64,000 nt of DNA from Mycobacterium sp. OAS707 (GCF_014873705.1 NZ_JADBDS010000003.1:744001-808000); one strand, 5' to 3'; positions 16,370 through 24,748 are shown, counted from the stretch's first letter. The notes: generated by a model from the letters alone, not told the origin. A program made the numbers and translations.

Positions 16370-16978
16370 CTACCACCGCTGGTTTCGCGGCAAGAGGTCC
16401 CATACGTGCTCGGTTCCGTTGACGGCGGCGACGTAGAGGTTGCCTTCGCGGGAGGACAGCAGCCGCGTGATGCCGGCGTAGTCGACGTTGACGCACAGGA
16501 TCTTCTCGGTGCCCATGATGGTGTGCACGAGACCGTTGATGACGCCACCGTGGGTGAACACCGCGACCGTGTCCTCGTGCTCGCTGGATTCAGCGATCGC
16601 CCGGATGCCCGCATTGATGCGGTCCAGGAACGCCTGCTCGTCGACACTGCTGGGCAGGTGCCCCTGCGCCAGGCGCGCCAGCTCCTCGGGGAATTCGGCG
16701 GCGATCTGTTCGATCGGGATGTAGTGGGCCATGTCGCGGTCGTATTCGGCGAGCCGGTCGTCGACCTCGATGTCCAGCCCCAGCGCGTCGGCAACGGGCT
16801 GGGCGGTCTGTATCGAGCGGACCTGCGGGCTGCTGACCAGCCGCGTGATCGGGAACCGGGCGAGCGCGTCGGGCAGTCGCTTGGCCTGCTCGAAACCCTC
16901 CTCGGACAAGTCAGGGTCCGAGCCTTGTCCTGGTTCGCTGCGCAGCGGCAGCGCATGCCTGATGAGAAGCAGTTGCAC
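16370..16978 (-). CDS. Histidine phosphatase (phosphoglycerate mutase-like) family protein
   Basis: The 202-residue protein opens with LLLIRHALP, the phosphate-accepting His motif of the branch 1 histidine-phosphatase superfamily (RHA here rather than RHG). It continues with LVSSPQVRSIQTAQPVADAL (second Arg), the acid in DRLAEYDRDM and a second active-site His in VFTHGGVING. The fold is common to phosphatases with many substrates, so the substrate is unassigned. It begins at GTG 16978, divergent from the SDR gene by 17 bp, and heads the operon with the phosphotransferase and hydrolase. Confidence 0.88.
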   Translation of the reverse strand: MQLLLIRHALPLRSEPGQGSDPDLSEEGFEQAKRLPDALARFPITRLVSSPQVRSIQTAQPVADALGLDIEVDDRLAEYDRDMAHYIPIEQIAAEFPEELARLAQGHLPSSVDEQAFLDRINAGIRAIAESSEHEDTVAVFTHGGVINGLVHTIMGTEKILCVNVDYAGITRLLSSREGNLYVAAVNGTEHVWDLLPRNQRW

Positions 16979-16995
16979 CGTGTCACCATATTGCT

Positions 16996-17766
16996 GTGAC
17001 TTCTCGCGGATACGCCGACCAACTCTTCGATCTCACCGACCGGGTCGTGCTGGTCACCGGCGGCAGCCGCGGCCTCGGCCGGGAGATGGCGTTCGCGGCC
17101 GCGCACTGCGGCGCGGATCTGGTGATCGCCAGCCGCAAATACGACTCGTGCGTCGACACCGCCAAGGAGATCGAGGCCGCCACCGGGCGCAGCGCGTTCC
17201 CGTACCAGGTGCACGTCGGGCACTGGGACGAGATCGACGGGCTGGTGGCCGCGGCCTACGAACGGTTCGGCAAGGTCGACGTCCTGATCAACAACGCGGG
17301 CATGTCGCCGCTGTACGAATCGCTGAGCTCGGTCACCGAGAAGTTGTTCGACTCCGTGATCAACTTGAACCTCAAAGGCCCGTTCCGGTTGTCGGCCCTG
17401 GTCGGCGAGCGGATGGTGGCCGACGGCGGCGGTTCGATCATCAACGTCAGCTCGAGCGGGTCACGCCGGCCCAGGCCCGAGCAGCTGCCGTACTCAGCGG
17501 CCAAGGCGGGGCTCAACGCGCTGACCGAAGGGCTGGCCCTTGCCTTCGGACCGACGGTGCGCGTCAACACGTTGATGCCGGGGCCTTTCCTGACCGACAT
17601 CAGCAAGGCCTGGGACATCCCGGCGACGACTAAGGGCGCCCAGCACTTCGCGCTCAAGCGGCTGGGCAATCCGCCCGAAATCATCGGCGCCGCTTTGTTT
17701 TTGGCGTCCGATGCGTCGAGCTACACCAGCGGTTCGATCATCCGCGTCGACGGCGGCATTCCGTGA
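16996..17766 (+). CDS. SDR family oxidoreductase
   Basis: The 256-residue short-chain dehydrogenase has cofactor motif VTGGSRGLGREM, VDVLINNAGMSP, catalytic Ser in IINVSSSGS and the Y-x-x-x-K pair in PYSAAKAG. It ends with the classical GSIIRVDGGIP. An NAD(P)-dependent alcohol/ketone reaction is expected; the substrate is not readable. The start is GTG 16996. It converges on the alkylsulfatase, with 4 bp between stops. Confidence 0.9.
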   Translation: MTSRGYADQLFDLTDRVVLVTGGSRGLGREMAFAAAHCGADLVIASRKYDSCVDTAKEIEAATGRSAFPYQVHVGHWDEIDGLVAAAYERFGKVDVLINNAGMSPLYESLSSVTEKLFDSVINLNLKGPFRLSALVGERMVADGGGSIINVSSSGSRRPRPEQLPYSAAKAGLNALTEGLALAFGPTVRVNTLMPGPFLTDISKAWDIPATTKGAQHFALKRLGNPPEIIGAALFLASDASSYTSGSIIRVDGGIP

Positions 17767-17770
17767 CGAT

Positions 17771-19648
17771 TCAGGGCGTGATGATGTTGAAGTTCGGGTC
17801 GGGCCGGTCGACCACGGCGATGATCGACGGCAAAGCCCCGGCATCCCCGCTGATCTCGATCCCGGGCGAGTCGCTGTCGCCGGCGGCAAAGGTCAACAGC
17901 CGCAGCTTGTTTGCGAGTTTGACCGTCGCATTGGCTGTCGAGTCGTCCGCAGGTACCTTGCGATACACCAGCACGCCGTTGCGGAGCGTCAGCCGGTAGT
18001 TGGTGCCGACGTCGAGGAAGGTGATGTCGACGGCGACGTCGAGATCCCACGCCTGCGGCCCGTTGATGTTGATCGCGAACGTGTCGAACATCTGCTCAGG
18101 AGTCAGTTGGCCGAGGAGGGACGGCGACGCGGCCACTGTCGGAGATCCGAAGTTGCCCTCACGCAGCTCCGTCGCACCGCCGAGGAAGAAGTTGCGCCAC
18201 ACTGCGTTCTCCGCCCCGTAGGCCAGTTGTTCGAGTGTGTCCGCGTAGAGCTCGCGTGCCGCGGTGTGGTTCTGGTCAGTGAAGATCGCGTGATCGAGCA
18301 GGGTTGCGGCCCAACGGAAGTCGCCATCGTCGAAGGCCTGGCGCGCAACTTCGACAACGCGGTCGATGCCGCCGATCGCCTCGACATAGCGTGGCGCCAA
18401 TGCCTCGGGTGGATGCGCCCACAGCCGGCCGGGATTGCCGTCGAACCAGCCCATGTAGCGCTGATAGACCGCCTTGACGTTGTGGCTGACCGAGCCGTAG
18501 TACCCGCGTGTGTGCCACGCCCGCTCCAGCGCGGGCGGCATCCGAAAAGTCTCGGCGATCTCGATGCCGGTGAAGCCCTGGTTGAGCTGTCGCAGCGTCT
18601 GGTCGTGTAGATAGGCGTACAGATCCCGTTGCAGGGAAAGGAATTCCACAATGCGGTCGCGGCCCCAGGTGGGCCAGTGGTGTGAGGCGAAAACGACGTC
18701 GGCCCGGTCGGCGAAGCGGTCGAGGGCCTCGGTCAGATAGCCGGCCCATCCGTGTGGATCGCGTACCAGTGCACCGCGCAGCGTCAGCAGGTTGTGCAGG
18801 TTGTGCGTGGCATTCTCGGCCATGCACAACGCCCGGAATTTCGGGAAGTAGAAGTGCATCTCGGCGGGCGCTTCGGTGCCGGGTGCCATCTGGAACTCGA
18901 TCTCGACGCCGTCAATGGTGTGCGTCTCGCCGGTTTCGCGAATGTCGAGCGTTGGCACGATCAGCGCCACCTCACCGGTGGAACCGACCTGGCCCAGCCC
19001 GCAGCCGACCTGACCTTGCGGGCCGCGTTGCAACGCTGCGCCGTACATGTAGGCCGCCCGCCGCGCCATCGCGGTGCCGGCGTAGACGTTCTCCTGGACG
19101 GCGTGTTGGGTGAAGTGTTCGGGCGCAATCACTGCCACCCGGCCCGCGTCGACGTCTGCCTGCGTGATCACACCGAGCACGCCACCGAAATGGTCGACAT
19201 GGCTGTGGGTATAGATCACGGCGACGACGGGCCGCTCACCGCGGTGCGTGCGGTACAGGTTCAGCGCGGCGGCGGCCGTCTCTGTGGAGATCAACGGATC
19301 GATCACGATGACTCCGGTGTCGCCCTCGATGAAGCTGATGTTCGACAGGTCAAGACCACGCACTTGGTAGATGCCCTCGACCACTTCGTAGAGGCCCTGT
19401 TTGGCGCACAACTGGCTCTGTCGCCACAGGCTGGGATGCACCGAGTTCGGCACATCGGCATTCAGGAACGCGTAAACGTCGTTGTCCCACACCACTCTTC
19501 CGTCGGCGGCCTTGACGACGCATGGTTCGAGCGCGCCGATGAACCCGCGGTCGGCATCCTCGAAGTCGCGGCTGTCATCGAACGGCAGGCCGTTGAGGTG
19601 GCCGCTGTTTGCCGACTCGATGGTGGCGGTGGGCGGTTTCTGCTCCAT
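17771..19648 (-). CDS. Alkyl sulfatase, metallo-beta-lactamase type (SdsA1/BDS1-like, Rv3762c ortholog)
   Basis: The 625-residue enzyme should hydrolyse primary or secondary alkyl sulfates such as SDS. It has the binuclear zinc motif YTHSHVDHFGG, downstream metal ligands in CMAENATHNLHN and FASHHWPTW, and a dimerisation segment with WFDGNPGRLWAHPP. The C-terminal SCP2-like lipid-binding domain starts near LTPEQMFDTFAININGP. Order and length match SdsA1. No signal peptide is seen in the chosen form (ATG 19648). In M. tuberculosis the neighbour is lpqH; here it is a divergent cupin gene, 48 bp away. Confidence 0.93.
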   Translation of the reverse strand: MEQKPPTATIESANSGHLNGLPFDDSRDFEDADRGFIGALEPCVVKAADGRVVWDNDVYAFLNADVPNSVHPSLWRQSQLCAKQGLYEVVEGIYQVRGLDLSNISFIEGDTGVIVIDPLISTETAAAALNLYRTHRGERPVVAVIYTHSHVDHFGGVLGVITQADVDAGRVAVIAPEHFTQHAVQENVYAGTAMARRAAYMYGAALQRGPQGQVGCGLGQVGSTGEVALIVPTLDIRETGETHTIDGVEIEFQMAPGTEAPAEMHFYFPKFRALCMAENATHNLHNLLTLRGALVRDPHGWAGYLTEALDRFADRADVVFASHHWPTWGRDRIVEFLSLQRDLYAYLHDQTLRQLNQGFTGIEIAETFRMPPALERAWHTRGYYGSVSHNVKAVYQRYMGWFDGNPGRLWAHPPEALAPRYVEAIGGIDRVVEVARQAFDDGDFRWAATLLDHAIFTDQNHTAARELYADTLEQLAYGAENAVWRNFFLGGATELREGNFGSPTVAASPSLLGQLTPEQMFDTFAININGPQAWDLDVAVDITFLDVGTNYRLTLRNGVLVYRKVPADDSTANATVKLANKLRLLTFAAGDSDSPGIEISGDAGALPSIIAVVDRPDPNFNIITP

Positions 19649-19696
19649 GACGCAGACACTGCCACGGATTCCCGACGGCGGTGCTTGACTGACGCC

Positions 19697-20245
19697 ATGA
19701 ATGTGCGTCGAGTAGTGACCGGGCACAACCCGTCCGGCAAGTCCGTGTTCGTCAGCGACGAGTTGGTGCAGCCGTCGCCGACGACGGGGTTTCATCGACT
19801 ATGGGGTGGCGACACGACGCCGGAGTTCCCGGACGACGGCAGCATCCCCGACCATCACTCGTATTTCCCGCCGGTCGGTGGCTTTCGATTCGGGATGTTC
19901 TCCTTGCCGCCGGCCAGCACGGCAGGCTCCGATATCGAGGGCGCCGCGAGCGTGGCCGACCTCGAGGCCGAGGCGCCGGGGCTGCTCCGGTACATGGACC
20001 GGTCCGACCCTGGTATGCACACCACCGACACGATCGACTTCGAAGTCGTCCTCGAGGGCACGGTCGTGCTGGAACTCGACGACGGCGCGGAGGTCACCTT
20101 GACCGCCGGTGACACCGTGGTGCAGAACGGCACTCGGCATCGGTGGCGGAATGCCGGCGACACGGTGGCGCGTCTCGCGGTCTTCATGTGCGGCGCGAAC
20201 CACGCCGCCGTGCCTGCCGTTACGCCACCTCCTCCGGGTGCTTGA
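19697..20245 (+). CDS. Cupin domain protein
   Basis: The 182-residue protein has a C-terminal cupin fold: MHTTDTIDFEVVLEGTVVLE (motif 1, one His and Glu kept) and GDTVVQNGTRHRWRN (motif 2 with His). A family member near VSDELVQPSPTTGFHRLWGG suggests a small-molecule oxidoreductase accessory or isomerase-type cupin. No function is assigned. The gene is divergent from the alkylsulfatase, and its last 26 bp overlap the convergent imine-reductase-like gene. Confidence 0.8.
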   Translation: MNVRRVVTGHNPSGKSVFVSDELVQPSPTTGFHRLWGGDTTPEFPDDGSIPDHHSYFPPVGGFRFGMFSLPPASTAGSDIEGAASVADLEAEAPGLLRYMDRSDPGMHTTDTIDFEVVLEGTVVLELDDGAEVTLTAGDTVVQNGTRHRWRNAGDTVARLAVFMCGANHAAVPAVTPPPPGA

Positions 20246-21101
20246 TGCTCTCGATCGCGCGGGCGAACCCGTCCTTGCCGTAGCCCGCGTCGATCTGCCG
20301 GTGGATCAGACGCTGGACCATGTCGACCACTTCGGTGCTTATGCCGAGTGCGCGGCTCGCCTCGACGATGTCGCTGATGTCGGAGAACTCGAGGCTCTGC
20401 TGGCCGGGGCGCGAGTAGTCTCCGGCATCGATGATCTCGGCGTATCCGGCGATCGAAGGCACCATGCTGTGCAGCCACCCGACCGCTCGCGTCGCGAACT
20501 CACTGGCGGGGACGCCCGCGGCGCCGACCATCGCCGCGCCGTGGAAGAAGCCTGCGAACATCACGTACATTCCTGACAGCAGCGCCAGGTCATACAGGGA
20601 TGCCATCCCCGCGTCGGCACCGAAATATTCAGCGCCGCCCCATAATTCGAGTAAATCCCGGTACTCGTCATAGAGCCGCCGCGAGCCGCTGTACAACACA
20701 CTTGATGACGGCGTGCCGATCATCTTCGGTGTCGCCATGATCCCGCCGTCGAGGTAGTCGACACCGACGTCCGACGCCCATCGCGCCAGTTCGCGGGAAC
20801 CGTCGGGGGATGTCGTCGTCAGGTTGAGCAGGCGCCGGCCCGCGAGCCGATCGCCCAGCGGGTCGAGTACGTCGTGGACGGATTGGTGGTCGAACAGGCA
20901 CACCACGATCAGGTCGGAGGACATGACGGCGTCGGCTGCCGTGCCGGCAGGGCGGGCGCCTGCGTCGACAAGGGCGGTCATCTTGTCGGCACTGCGATTC
21001 CAGACGGTAGTGGCGCAGCCCCCGGCCAGGGCTACGCGGGCAAGGGCAGAACCCATTTCACCGAGTCCGAGGAAGCTCACCGTGCGCTGTGGAGTGGTCA
21101 T
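20220..21101 (-). CDS. NAD(P)-dependent oxidoreductase, imine reductase/6PGDH-like
   Basis: The 293-residue protein has a Rossmann motif FLGLGEMGSALARVAL, the NADP-type Arg in VWNRSADKM, then LLNLTTTSPDGSRELARWAS and DYLDGGIMATP, as in beta-hydroxyacid dehydrogenase-related imine reductases. The central helix GMASLYDLALLSGMYVMFAG and a C-terminal Rossmann-independent bundle follow. The Lys of true hydroxyacid dehydrogenases is replaced by the GMASLYDLAL pattern, which favours the imine reductase group (Asp/Tyr proton donor). It is divergent from the HxlR regulator, which probably controls it. Confidence 0.85.
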   Translation of the reverse strand: MTTPQRTVSFLGLGEMGSALARVALAGGCATTVWNRSADKMTALVDAGARPAGTAADAVMSSDLIVVCLFDHQSVHDVLDPLGDRLAGRRLLNLTTTSPDGSRELARWASDVGVDYLDGGIMATPKMIGTPSSSVLYSGSRRLYDEYRDLLELWGGAEYFGADAGMASLYDLALLSGMYVMFAGFFHGAAMVGAAGVPASEFATRAVGWLHSMVPSIAGYAEIIDAGDYSRPGQQSLEFSDISDIVEASRALGISTEVVDMVQRLIHRQIDAGYGKDGFARAIESIKHPEEVA

Positions 21102-21135
21102 GCGACCATCGTTGGGTCCACGCAAACTTTTGGAC

Positions 21136-21162
21136 AAGTACCCACTAAAAAGTGCGATACTT
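21136..21162. promoter_or_regulatory. Candidate HxlR operator in the divergent region
   Basis: AAGTA (21136-21140) and TACTT (21158-21162) form an inverted repeat with a 17-bp spacer, and an inner ACT-AAAA-AGT lies between them. The AT-rich stretch (21136-21175) stands out in a high-GC setting, and a further ACCTTTTTGG follows. It sits in the 89 bp between the imine-reductase-like gene and the HxlR gene, as expected for an autoregulatory operator. Confidence 0.5.
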
Positions 21163-21190
21163 ACCTTTTTGGAACTAATGGAGGTGAGCA

Positions 21191-21529
21191 GTGGCGGCGT
21201 TGGGGAAGTACACCTGCGGGCTCGACGCCGCGATGGCCGTGGTGGACGGCAAGTGGAAGCCGCTGATCCTCTGGGAGCTACAGGGCGGACCCAAACGGTT
21301 CAACGCACTGCACCGCAGCCTGGCCGGCATTTCGCAGAAAATGCTGACTCAGCACCTCAAGGAGTTGCAGCGCCACGGTGTCGTGCACCGGGAGAGCTAT
21401 CACGAGGTGCCGCCGCGGGTCGAGTACTCGATGACACCGGCCGGCGAGGAGCTATTGAAAGCCCTTGGACCCCTTGGTGATTGGGCGACCAAACATATCG
21501 GCTTGATTTGCGCCGCCGACGCGAGCTGA
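21191..21529 (+). CDS. HxlR family winged-helix transcriptional regulator
   Basis: The 112-residue protein is a single HxlR domain: an N-terminal Cys in GKYTCGLDAAM, DGKWKPLILWELQGGPKRFN, the recognition helix ISQKMLTQHLKELQRHGVV and the wing VEYSMTPAGEELL. The N-terminal Cys is the redox- or aldehyde-sensing position in several family members. The GTG at 21191 follows GAGGTGAG. Likely role: repressor of the divergent oxidoreductase, and possibly of itself, in response to an electrophile or substrate. Confidence 0.9.
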   Translation: MAALGKYTCGLDAAMAVVDGKWKPLILWELQGGPKRFNALHRSLAGISQKMLTQHLKELQRHGVVHRESYHEVPPRVEYSMTPAGEELLKALGPLGDWATKHIGLICAADAS

Positions 21530-21530
21530 G

Positions 21531-21944
21531 CTAGCCTTCCCGCTCGGCCAGCCACTTCTCCGCGCGCCGCTTCGACGCCCGCGACAGCCAGGCGTCCTGG
21601 ATCAGCTCGGTCAACTCGCTTTTGCTGATCGAGCGTAAGTCCTTGGCGCGCACCAAAACCGACAGATGCCCGTCGAACCGGTCGGTGGTGAAGAACGGCG
21701 AACCGGGATCCTGGATGAGCGCGAGCTTGTCGCTCTCGGACTCCACCCAGATCATGATCACGTCGGCGTAGCGTTCGCCGGTCTCCGGATCTTCGGCATC
21801 GGGCTGCGGCGTGCGGAAGAACACGAACGATTTGCCGCCGACCTGATAGATGGCGTTTCCCTTCGGCCCCTCGATGCGGGTCACGTGGGGCATCGCTGCG
21901 GCGATCTCATGCACGTCGGCGACGCGCGCTTTGCGGTCAGGCAT
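21531..21944 (-). CDS. MmcQ/YjbR family DNA-binding-type protein
   Basis: The 137-residue protein matches the YjbR (CyaY-like fold) family: ADVHEIAAAMPHVTRIEG, KSFVFFRTPQPD, then GHLSVLVRAKDL and a C-terminal helix ASKRRAEKWLAER. Members are small, often called DNA-binding, with no proven function. The start at ATG 21944 overlaps the end of the phosphoesterase gene by 8 bp, making it the last gene of a six-gene operon. Confidence 0.82.
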   Translation of the reverse strand: MPDRKARVADVHEIAAAMPHVTRIEGPKGNAIYQVGGKSFVFFRTPQPDAEDPETGERYADVIMIWVESESDKLALIQDPGSPFFTTDRFDGHLSVLVRAKDLRSISKSELTELIQDAWLSRASKRRAEKWLAEREG

Positions 21945-22440
21945 GGCGATCCAGGTTGTGCAGCACGACATCTGACAATGCGGCGTGCTCAACGGTCGCC
22001 GTCATGTACGTGCAGAACGGTTGCCTGCGCCGGTCGGTCGGTGAGCCGGGGTTGAGCAGGCGCAGACCGGTCTTCGCGGTGGTGTCCCACGGAATGTGGC
22101 TGTGGCCGAACACCAGCACATCGGTGTCGGGGTACGCATTGGCCATCCGCGCTTCGCGGCCGGTGGCCGCCCCGGTCTCGTGCACCACTGTGAAGCGCAG
22201 TCCGCCTAGCGTCACGTCGGCGCGTTCGGGCAGCCGTCGCCGCAACTCCGCGCCGTCGTTGTTGCCCCAGCAGCCGATCAGACGCTTGGCCTTGGCTTCG
22301 AGCGCGTCCAGCAGCGCAGGGTCTACCCAGTCGCCGGCGTGCAGCACGACGTCGGCGTCGGCTACCTCGTCCCACACGCGACCGGGTAGGTCACGGGCTC
22401 GCTTGGGGATATGAGTGTCGGCGATCAGAAGCAGTCGCAC
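21937..22440 (-). CDS. YfcE/MJ0936-type metallophosphoesterase
   Basis: The 167-residue enzyme has the full calcineurin-like motif set: IADTHIPK (D-x-H), HAGDWVD (GD-x-D/W), GCWGNNDGAE (GNxD), VVHETGA and VFGHSHIPW (GHxH). It should be a Mn- or Ni-dependent phosphodiesterase of the YfcE class, where substrates are often cyclic or linear phosphodiesters. The GTG start at 22440 lies 9 bp after the DinB-like gene, in the same transcription unit. Confidence 0.9.
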   Translation of the reverse strand: MRLLLIADTHIPKRARDLPGRVWDEVADADVVLHAGDWVDPALLDALEAKAKRLIGCWGNNDGAELRRRLPERADVTLGGLRFTVVHETGAATGREARMANAYPDTDVLVFGHSHIPWDTTAKTGLRLLNPGSPTDRRRQPFCTYMTATVEHAALSDVVLHNLDRHA

Positions 22441-22449
22441 AGTCCCAAC

Positions 22450-23010
22450 CTATCGGTTGGACACCGGGCGCCATCCCGGAGGCGGATCCTCGCCCACCCG
22501 TCCGTCGACGACCTCTCGAATCAGGTCGGCGTGCCCGGTATGGCGCCCGTATTCCTCGATCAGATCGCACAGCAGACGGCGCAGGCTCGCGTGCTCGCCG
22601 TCGGCGGAACAGACGTCGACGAGTTGATCGAGGCCGCCGCGGGCCAGCGCCGCGTCGACCCGCGCGCGAGACCGCTCGACCGCGTCGTCCCACAACTCGT
22701 AGAGCCGCTCGGGTGCATCGCCTGCGGCACTGGTGAACTCCCAGTCGTCGGTGCCGTCCCACCACGACTCCCACGGTTCGCCGATCGGTTCGCCGGTCAG
22801 CTTGCTGGTGAACATGGCGTCCTCGTTGATCGCCATGTGTTTGAGCAGGCCGCCGAGCGTCAGCGCCGACGCACCGATCCGCGTGGCCAGTCCGTCCGCG
22901 TCGAGGTCGTCGACCTTCCATCTGAACGTCGTGCGCAGACGGTCGAGGGCACCGAGGAGGTGCTCGGGTTCGGTGCCGGCAAGCGGGGGCTCCCACGGGG
23001 TGTCGGTCAT
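22450..23010 (-). CDS. DinB/DUF664-type putative thiol-dependent enzyme
   Basis: The 186-residue protein fits the DinB four-helix fold of the DUF664 subgroup common in actinobacteria: LLGALDRLRTTFRWKVDDLD, LTLGGLLKHMAINEDAMFTS (first metal His) and DLIEEYGRHTGHADLIREVV with the paired metal His. Members act as mycothiol-dependent transferases or isomerases, or are uncharacterised. The start is ATG 23010, 17 bp after the Rieske gene. Cotranscription with a sigma factor and redox protein would suit a thiol-stress role, which is inference. Confidence 0.82.
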   Translation of the reverse strand: MTDTPWEPPLAGTEPEHLLGALDRLRTTFRWKVDDLDADGLATRIGASALTLGGLLKHMAINEDAMFTSKLTGEPIGEPWESWWDGTDDWEFTSAAGDAPERLYELWDDAVERSRARVDAALARGGLDQLVDVCSADGEHASLRRLLCDLIEEYGRHTGHADLIREVVDGRVGEDPPPGWRPVSNR

Positions 23011-23027
23011 ACCGACACCGTATGCGG

Positions 23028-23723
23028 CTAGGCGGATTTCGTCGGCGCGAAGACCTGGATCACCCCGTCGATCTCGCGTACCCGGTACCTCGGCAGCGGC
23101 GGCGGAGCGACGGGTAGCTGATGGGTGACGTTCGTCCCCTCCAACGAGAACGACGTCGAGTGACAGGGACAACGCAGCCGGCTCTCCGGCGCATCCAGCC
23201 ACAGCTTGCAGCCCTGATGCGTGCAGACGCCGGACACCGCCTCCAGTTTGGCGTCGTTGCGATGCACGAATCCGTTGACTGAGCCGAGGTCGAAGGCAAG
23301 TGCCCCGCCATCGGGTAGATCGGCGCTCGCACCGACAGCCCGCCACGTTCCCGCGTTGGGTTCGAGTTCGCCTTGGACGGGCGCCGCCTGCTGGGTCACG
23401 GTGGGCGCGAGCAGATTACGGCCGACGACCAAACCTGCTGCCGCCGAGGCGGCGGCCACCGAGCCGCCGATGACCACCTCCCGCCGGCGTGGCGCCCATC
23501 GCGGATGCGAGACCGCGGGCTGGTCTTCGGCCATCTCGGCCGCCAGCCTGCGATGCAGATCGGTGACGAATTCCTCGCGGGGGGCATCGCTGCCCAGTCG
23601 CGCCGCCCGCAATTCGATCGCGGTCTTCATCTGTTCGGCCTCGAAGTCGTCGGGGCGTGCGGACTCTGTGCGTTGCCCTCGCAACAGCCCCTCGACGAAA
23701 CGGCGTACGGTTCGGTTGCTCAC
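23028..23723 (-). CDS. Membrane-anchored Rieske [2Fe-2S] protein, possible redox partner of the ECF sigma factor
   Basis: The 231-residue protein has three parts. Residues 1-75 are charged and cytoplasmic (VRRFVEGLLRGQRTE, VTDLHRRLAAEMAED). A single transmembrane or Tat-like helix spans about 80-105 after an R-R-R (RRREVVIGGSVAAASAAAGL). A Rieske domain follows with cluster ligands C167/H169 and C185/H188 and the structural pair C172/C187 (CTHQGC and CPCH). The GTG start overlaps the sigma-factor stop as GTGA. The charged N-terminus sits where an anti-sigma domain would be. It is not a bc1-complex Rieske, since no cytochrome genes are near. Confidence 0.88.
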   Translation of the reverse strand: MSNRTVRRFVEGLLRGQRTESARPDDFEAEQMKTAIELRAARLGSDAPREEFVTDLHRRLAAEMAEDQPAVSHPRWAPRRREVVIGGSVAAASAAAGLVVGRNLLAPTVTQQAAPVQGELEPNAGTWRAVGASADLPDGGALAFDLGSVNGFVHRNDAKLEAVSGVCTHQGCKLWLDAPESRLRCPCHSTSFSLEGTNVTHQLPVAPPPLPRYRVREIDGVIQVFAPTKSA

Positions 23724-24274
23724 GACGTGGCCTCCTCACCCGACTGTGCGGCCATCCGCAGCGCGCGGTGCTGCAACACCTTTGCGTTCGCGACAGTCAC
23801 CCCCATCTGGTTGGCGGCCTCCCGCACCGAAAACGCCTGCAGGAAGCGCAGTTCCAGGATGCGACGATAGTTGTCCGGCAGGCGCTGCAGCAGCTGGCGC
23901 ACCTTGTCTGGTGCCTCGCTGGCGATCGACTCCGGTTCGATGGGCTCGGGCACGTCGTCCTCGATGACGGTCACCTGGCGGCCCATTCGGTCACCCCAGT
24001 AGGACGCGAGGACCGTGCGAGCCGTCATACGAAGATACTTGCGCACCTCGGGCACGGTTGCCGAAACCCGCAGCGGGCGCAGCGCGGTCATGAAGACTTC
24101 TGCGGTCAGATCCTCGGCGTCGGGCTGGTTGCCGACCTTGCCGTACATCAGCCGATAAACCCACGTGACGTTGTCGCGGTACACCGCATCCCAATCCGCA
24201 TACGCCGCCCCCGTCACCGGTTGCAGTCCGGCAACGGGTCGAGGACGGCGCTCCTCACGCTCGCTGCGGATCAC
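23720..24274 (-). CDS. ECF RNA polymerase sigma factor
   Basis: The 184-residue protein has sigma region 2 (WDAVYRDNVTWVYRLMYGKV, then PDAEDLTAEVFMTALRPL). After an acidic linker (VIEDDVPEPIEPESIASEAP) comes region 4 (LLQRLPDNYRRILELRFLQA, FSVREAANQMGVTVANAKVL). It lacks extra C-terminal domains. It should direct RNA polymerase to a small regulon in response to an envelope or redox cue. The GTG start abuts the doxX-like stop, and its stop is shared with the Rieske start. No conventional zinc anti-sigma gene is adjacent, so the Rieske or DoxX protein is the best candidate regulator. Confidence 0.92.
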   Translation of the reverse strand: MIRSEREERRPRPVAGLQPVTGAAYADWDAVYRDNVTWVYRLMYGKVGNQPDAEDLTAEVFMTALRPLRVSATVPEVRKYLRMTARTVLASYWGDRMGRQVTVIEDDVPEPIEPESIASEAPDKVRQLLQRLPDNYRRILELRFLQAFSVREAANQMGVTVANAKVLQHRALRMAAQSGEEATS

Positions 24275-24748
24275 TTACGTGACTACGGCAGGAGCGCGGT
24301 CAGGGTTCACTCGGGCATCGTACGAATACGCCCCGGCACCGACCATGAGCAGGAAGACACTGCCGCACAGCATCGCCACTTCGAGGCGGCCTTCGTGGAA
24401 GAAGTCCCAGAAGCCGCTCTCCTTCGGGTACAGCGGCGCATGCCCCCACAGCAGTGGCACCTTGGTGATGCCCAACGCCCCGAGCATGTCGACGATCATC
24501 GGCAAAGTTGCCAGCCGCGTGAACAACCCGACGAGAATCAGCATGCCGCAGCCGATTTCGAAGACGCCATCCAAGTACGCGAAGAACGTCGCGCCGGGGA
24601 TGCCGACCTTGATGAAGCGGCCGGGCCCAAGTGAGTCCGGCCGCAGGAACTTCAGCACCCCTTCGCACGCGAAGACCAGGCCGACATAGAGGCGGATCAG
24701 AACAACAGCGCTCGACGCGCGCGTGGCAGTCAACTGAGTCAGCGTCAT
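24275..24748 (-). CDS. DoxX family membrane protein
   Basis: The 157-residue protein has four predicted helices: AVVLIRLYVGLVFACEGVLK, a GRF-x-K-x-GIPG loop, FAYLDGVFEIGCGMLILVGL, and a C-terminal VAMLCGSVFLLMVGAGAYSY. This is the DoxX/SURF4-like pattern. In M. tuberculosis a DoxX protein joins SodA and SseA in a membrane oxidoreductase complex. It is the first gene of the operon with the ECF sigma factor and the Rieske protein, and it is divergent from the first hydrolase-cyclase by 85 bp. Confidence 0.9.
   Translation of the reverse strand: MTLTQLTATRASSAVVLIRLYVGLVFACEGVLKFLRPDSLGPGRFIKVGIPGATFFAYLDGVFEIGCGMLILVGLFTRLATLPMIVDMLGALGITKVPLLWGHAPLYPKESGFWDFFHEGRLEVAMLCGSVFLLMVGAGAYSYDARVNPDRAPAVVT

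Noticed and set aside
23028..23723. Rieske protein as part of the cytochrome bc1 (QcrA) complex.
   Set aside because: It is only 231 residues with one membrane helix, and no cytochrome b or c genes are nearby; QcrA is larger with several helices and sits in the qcrCAB cluster.
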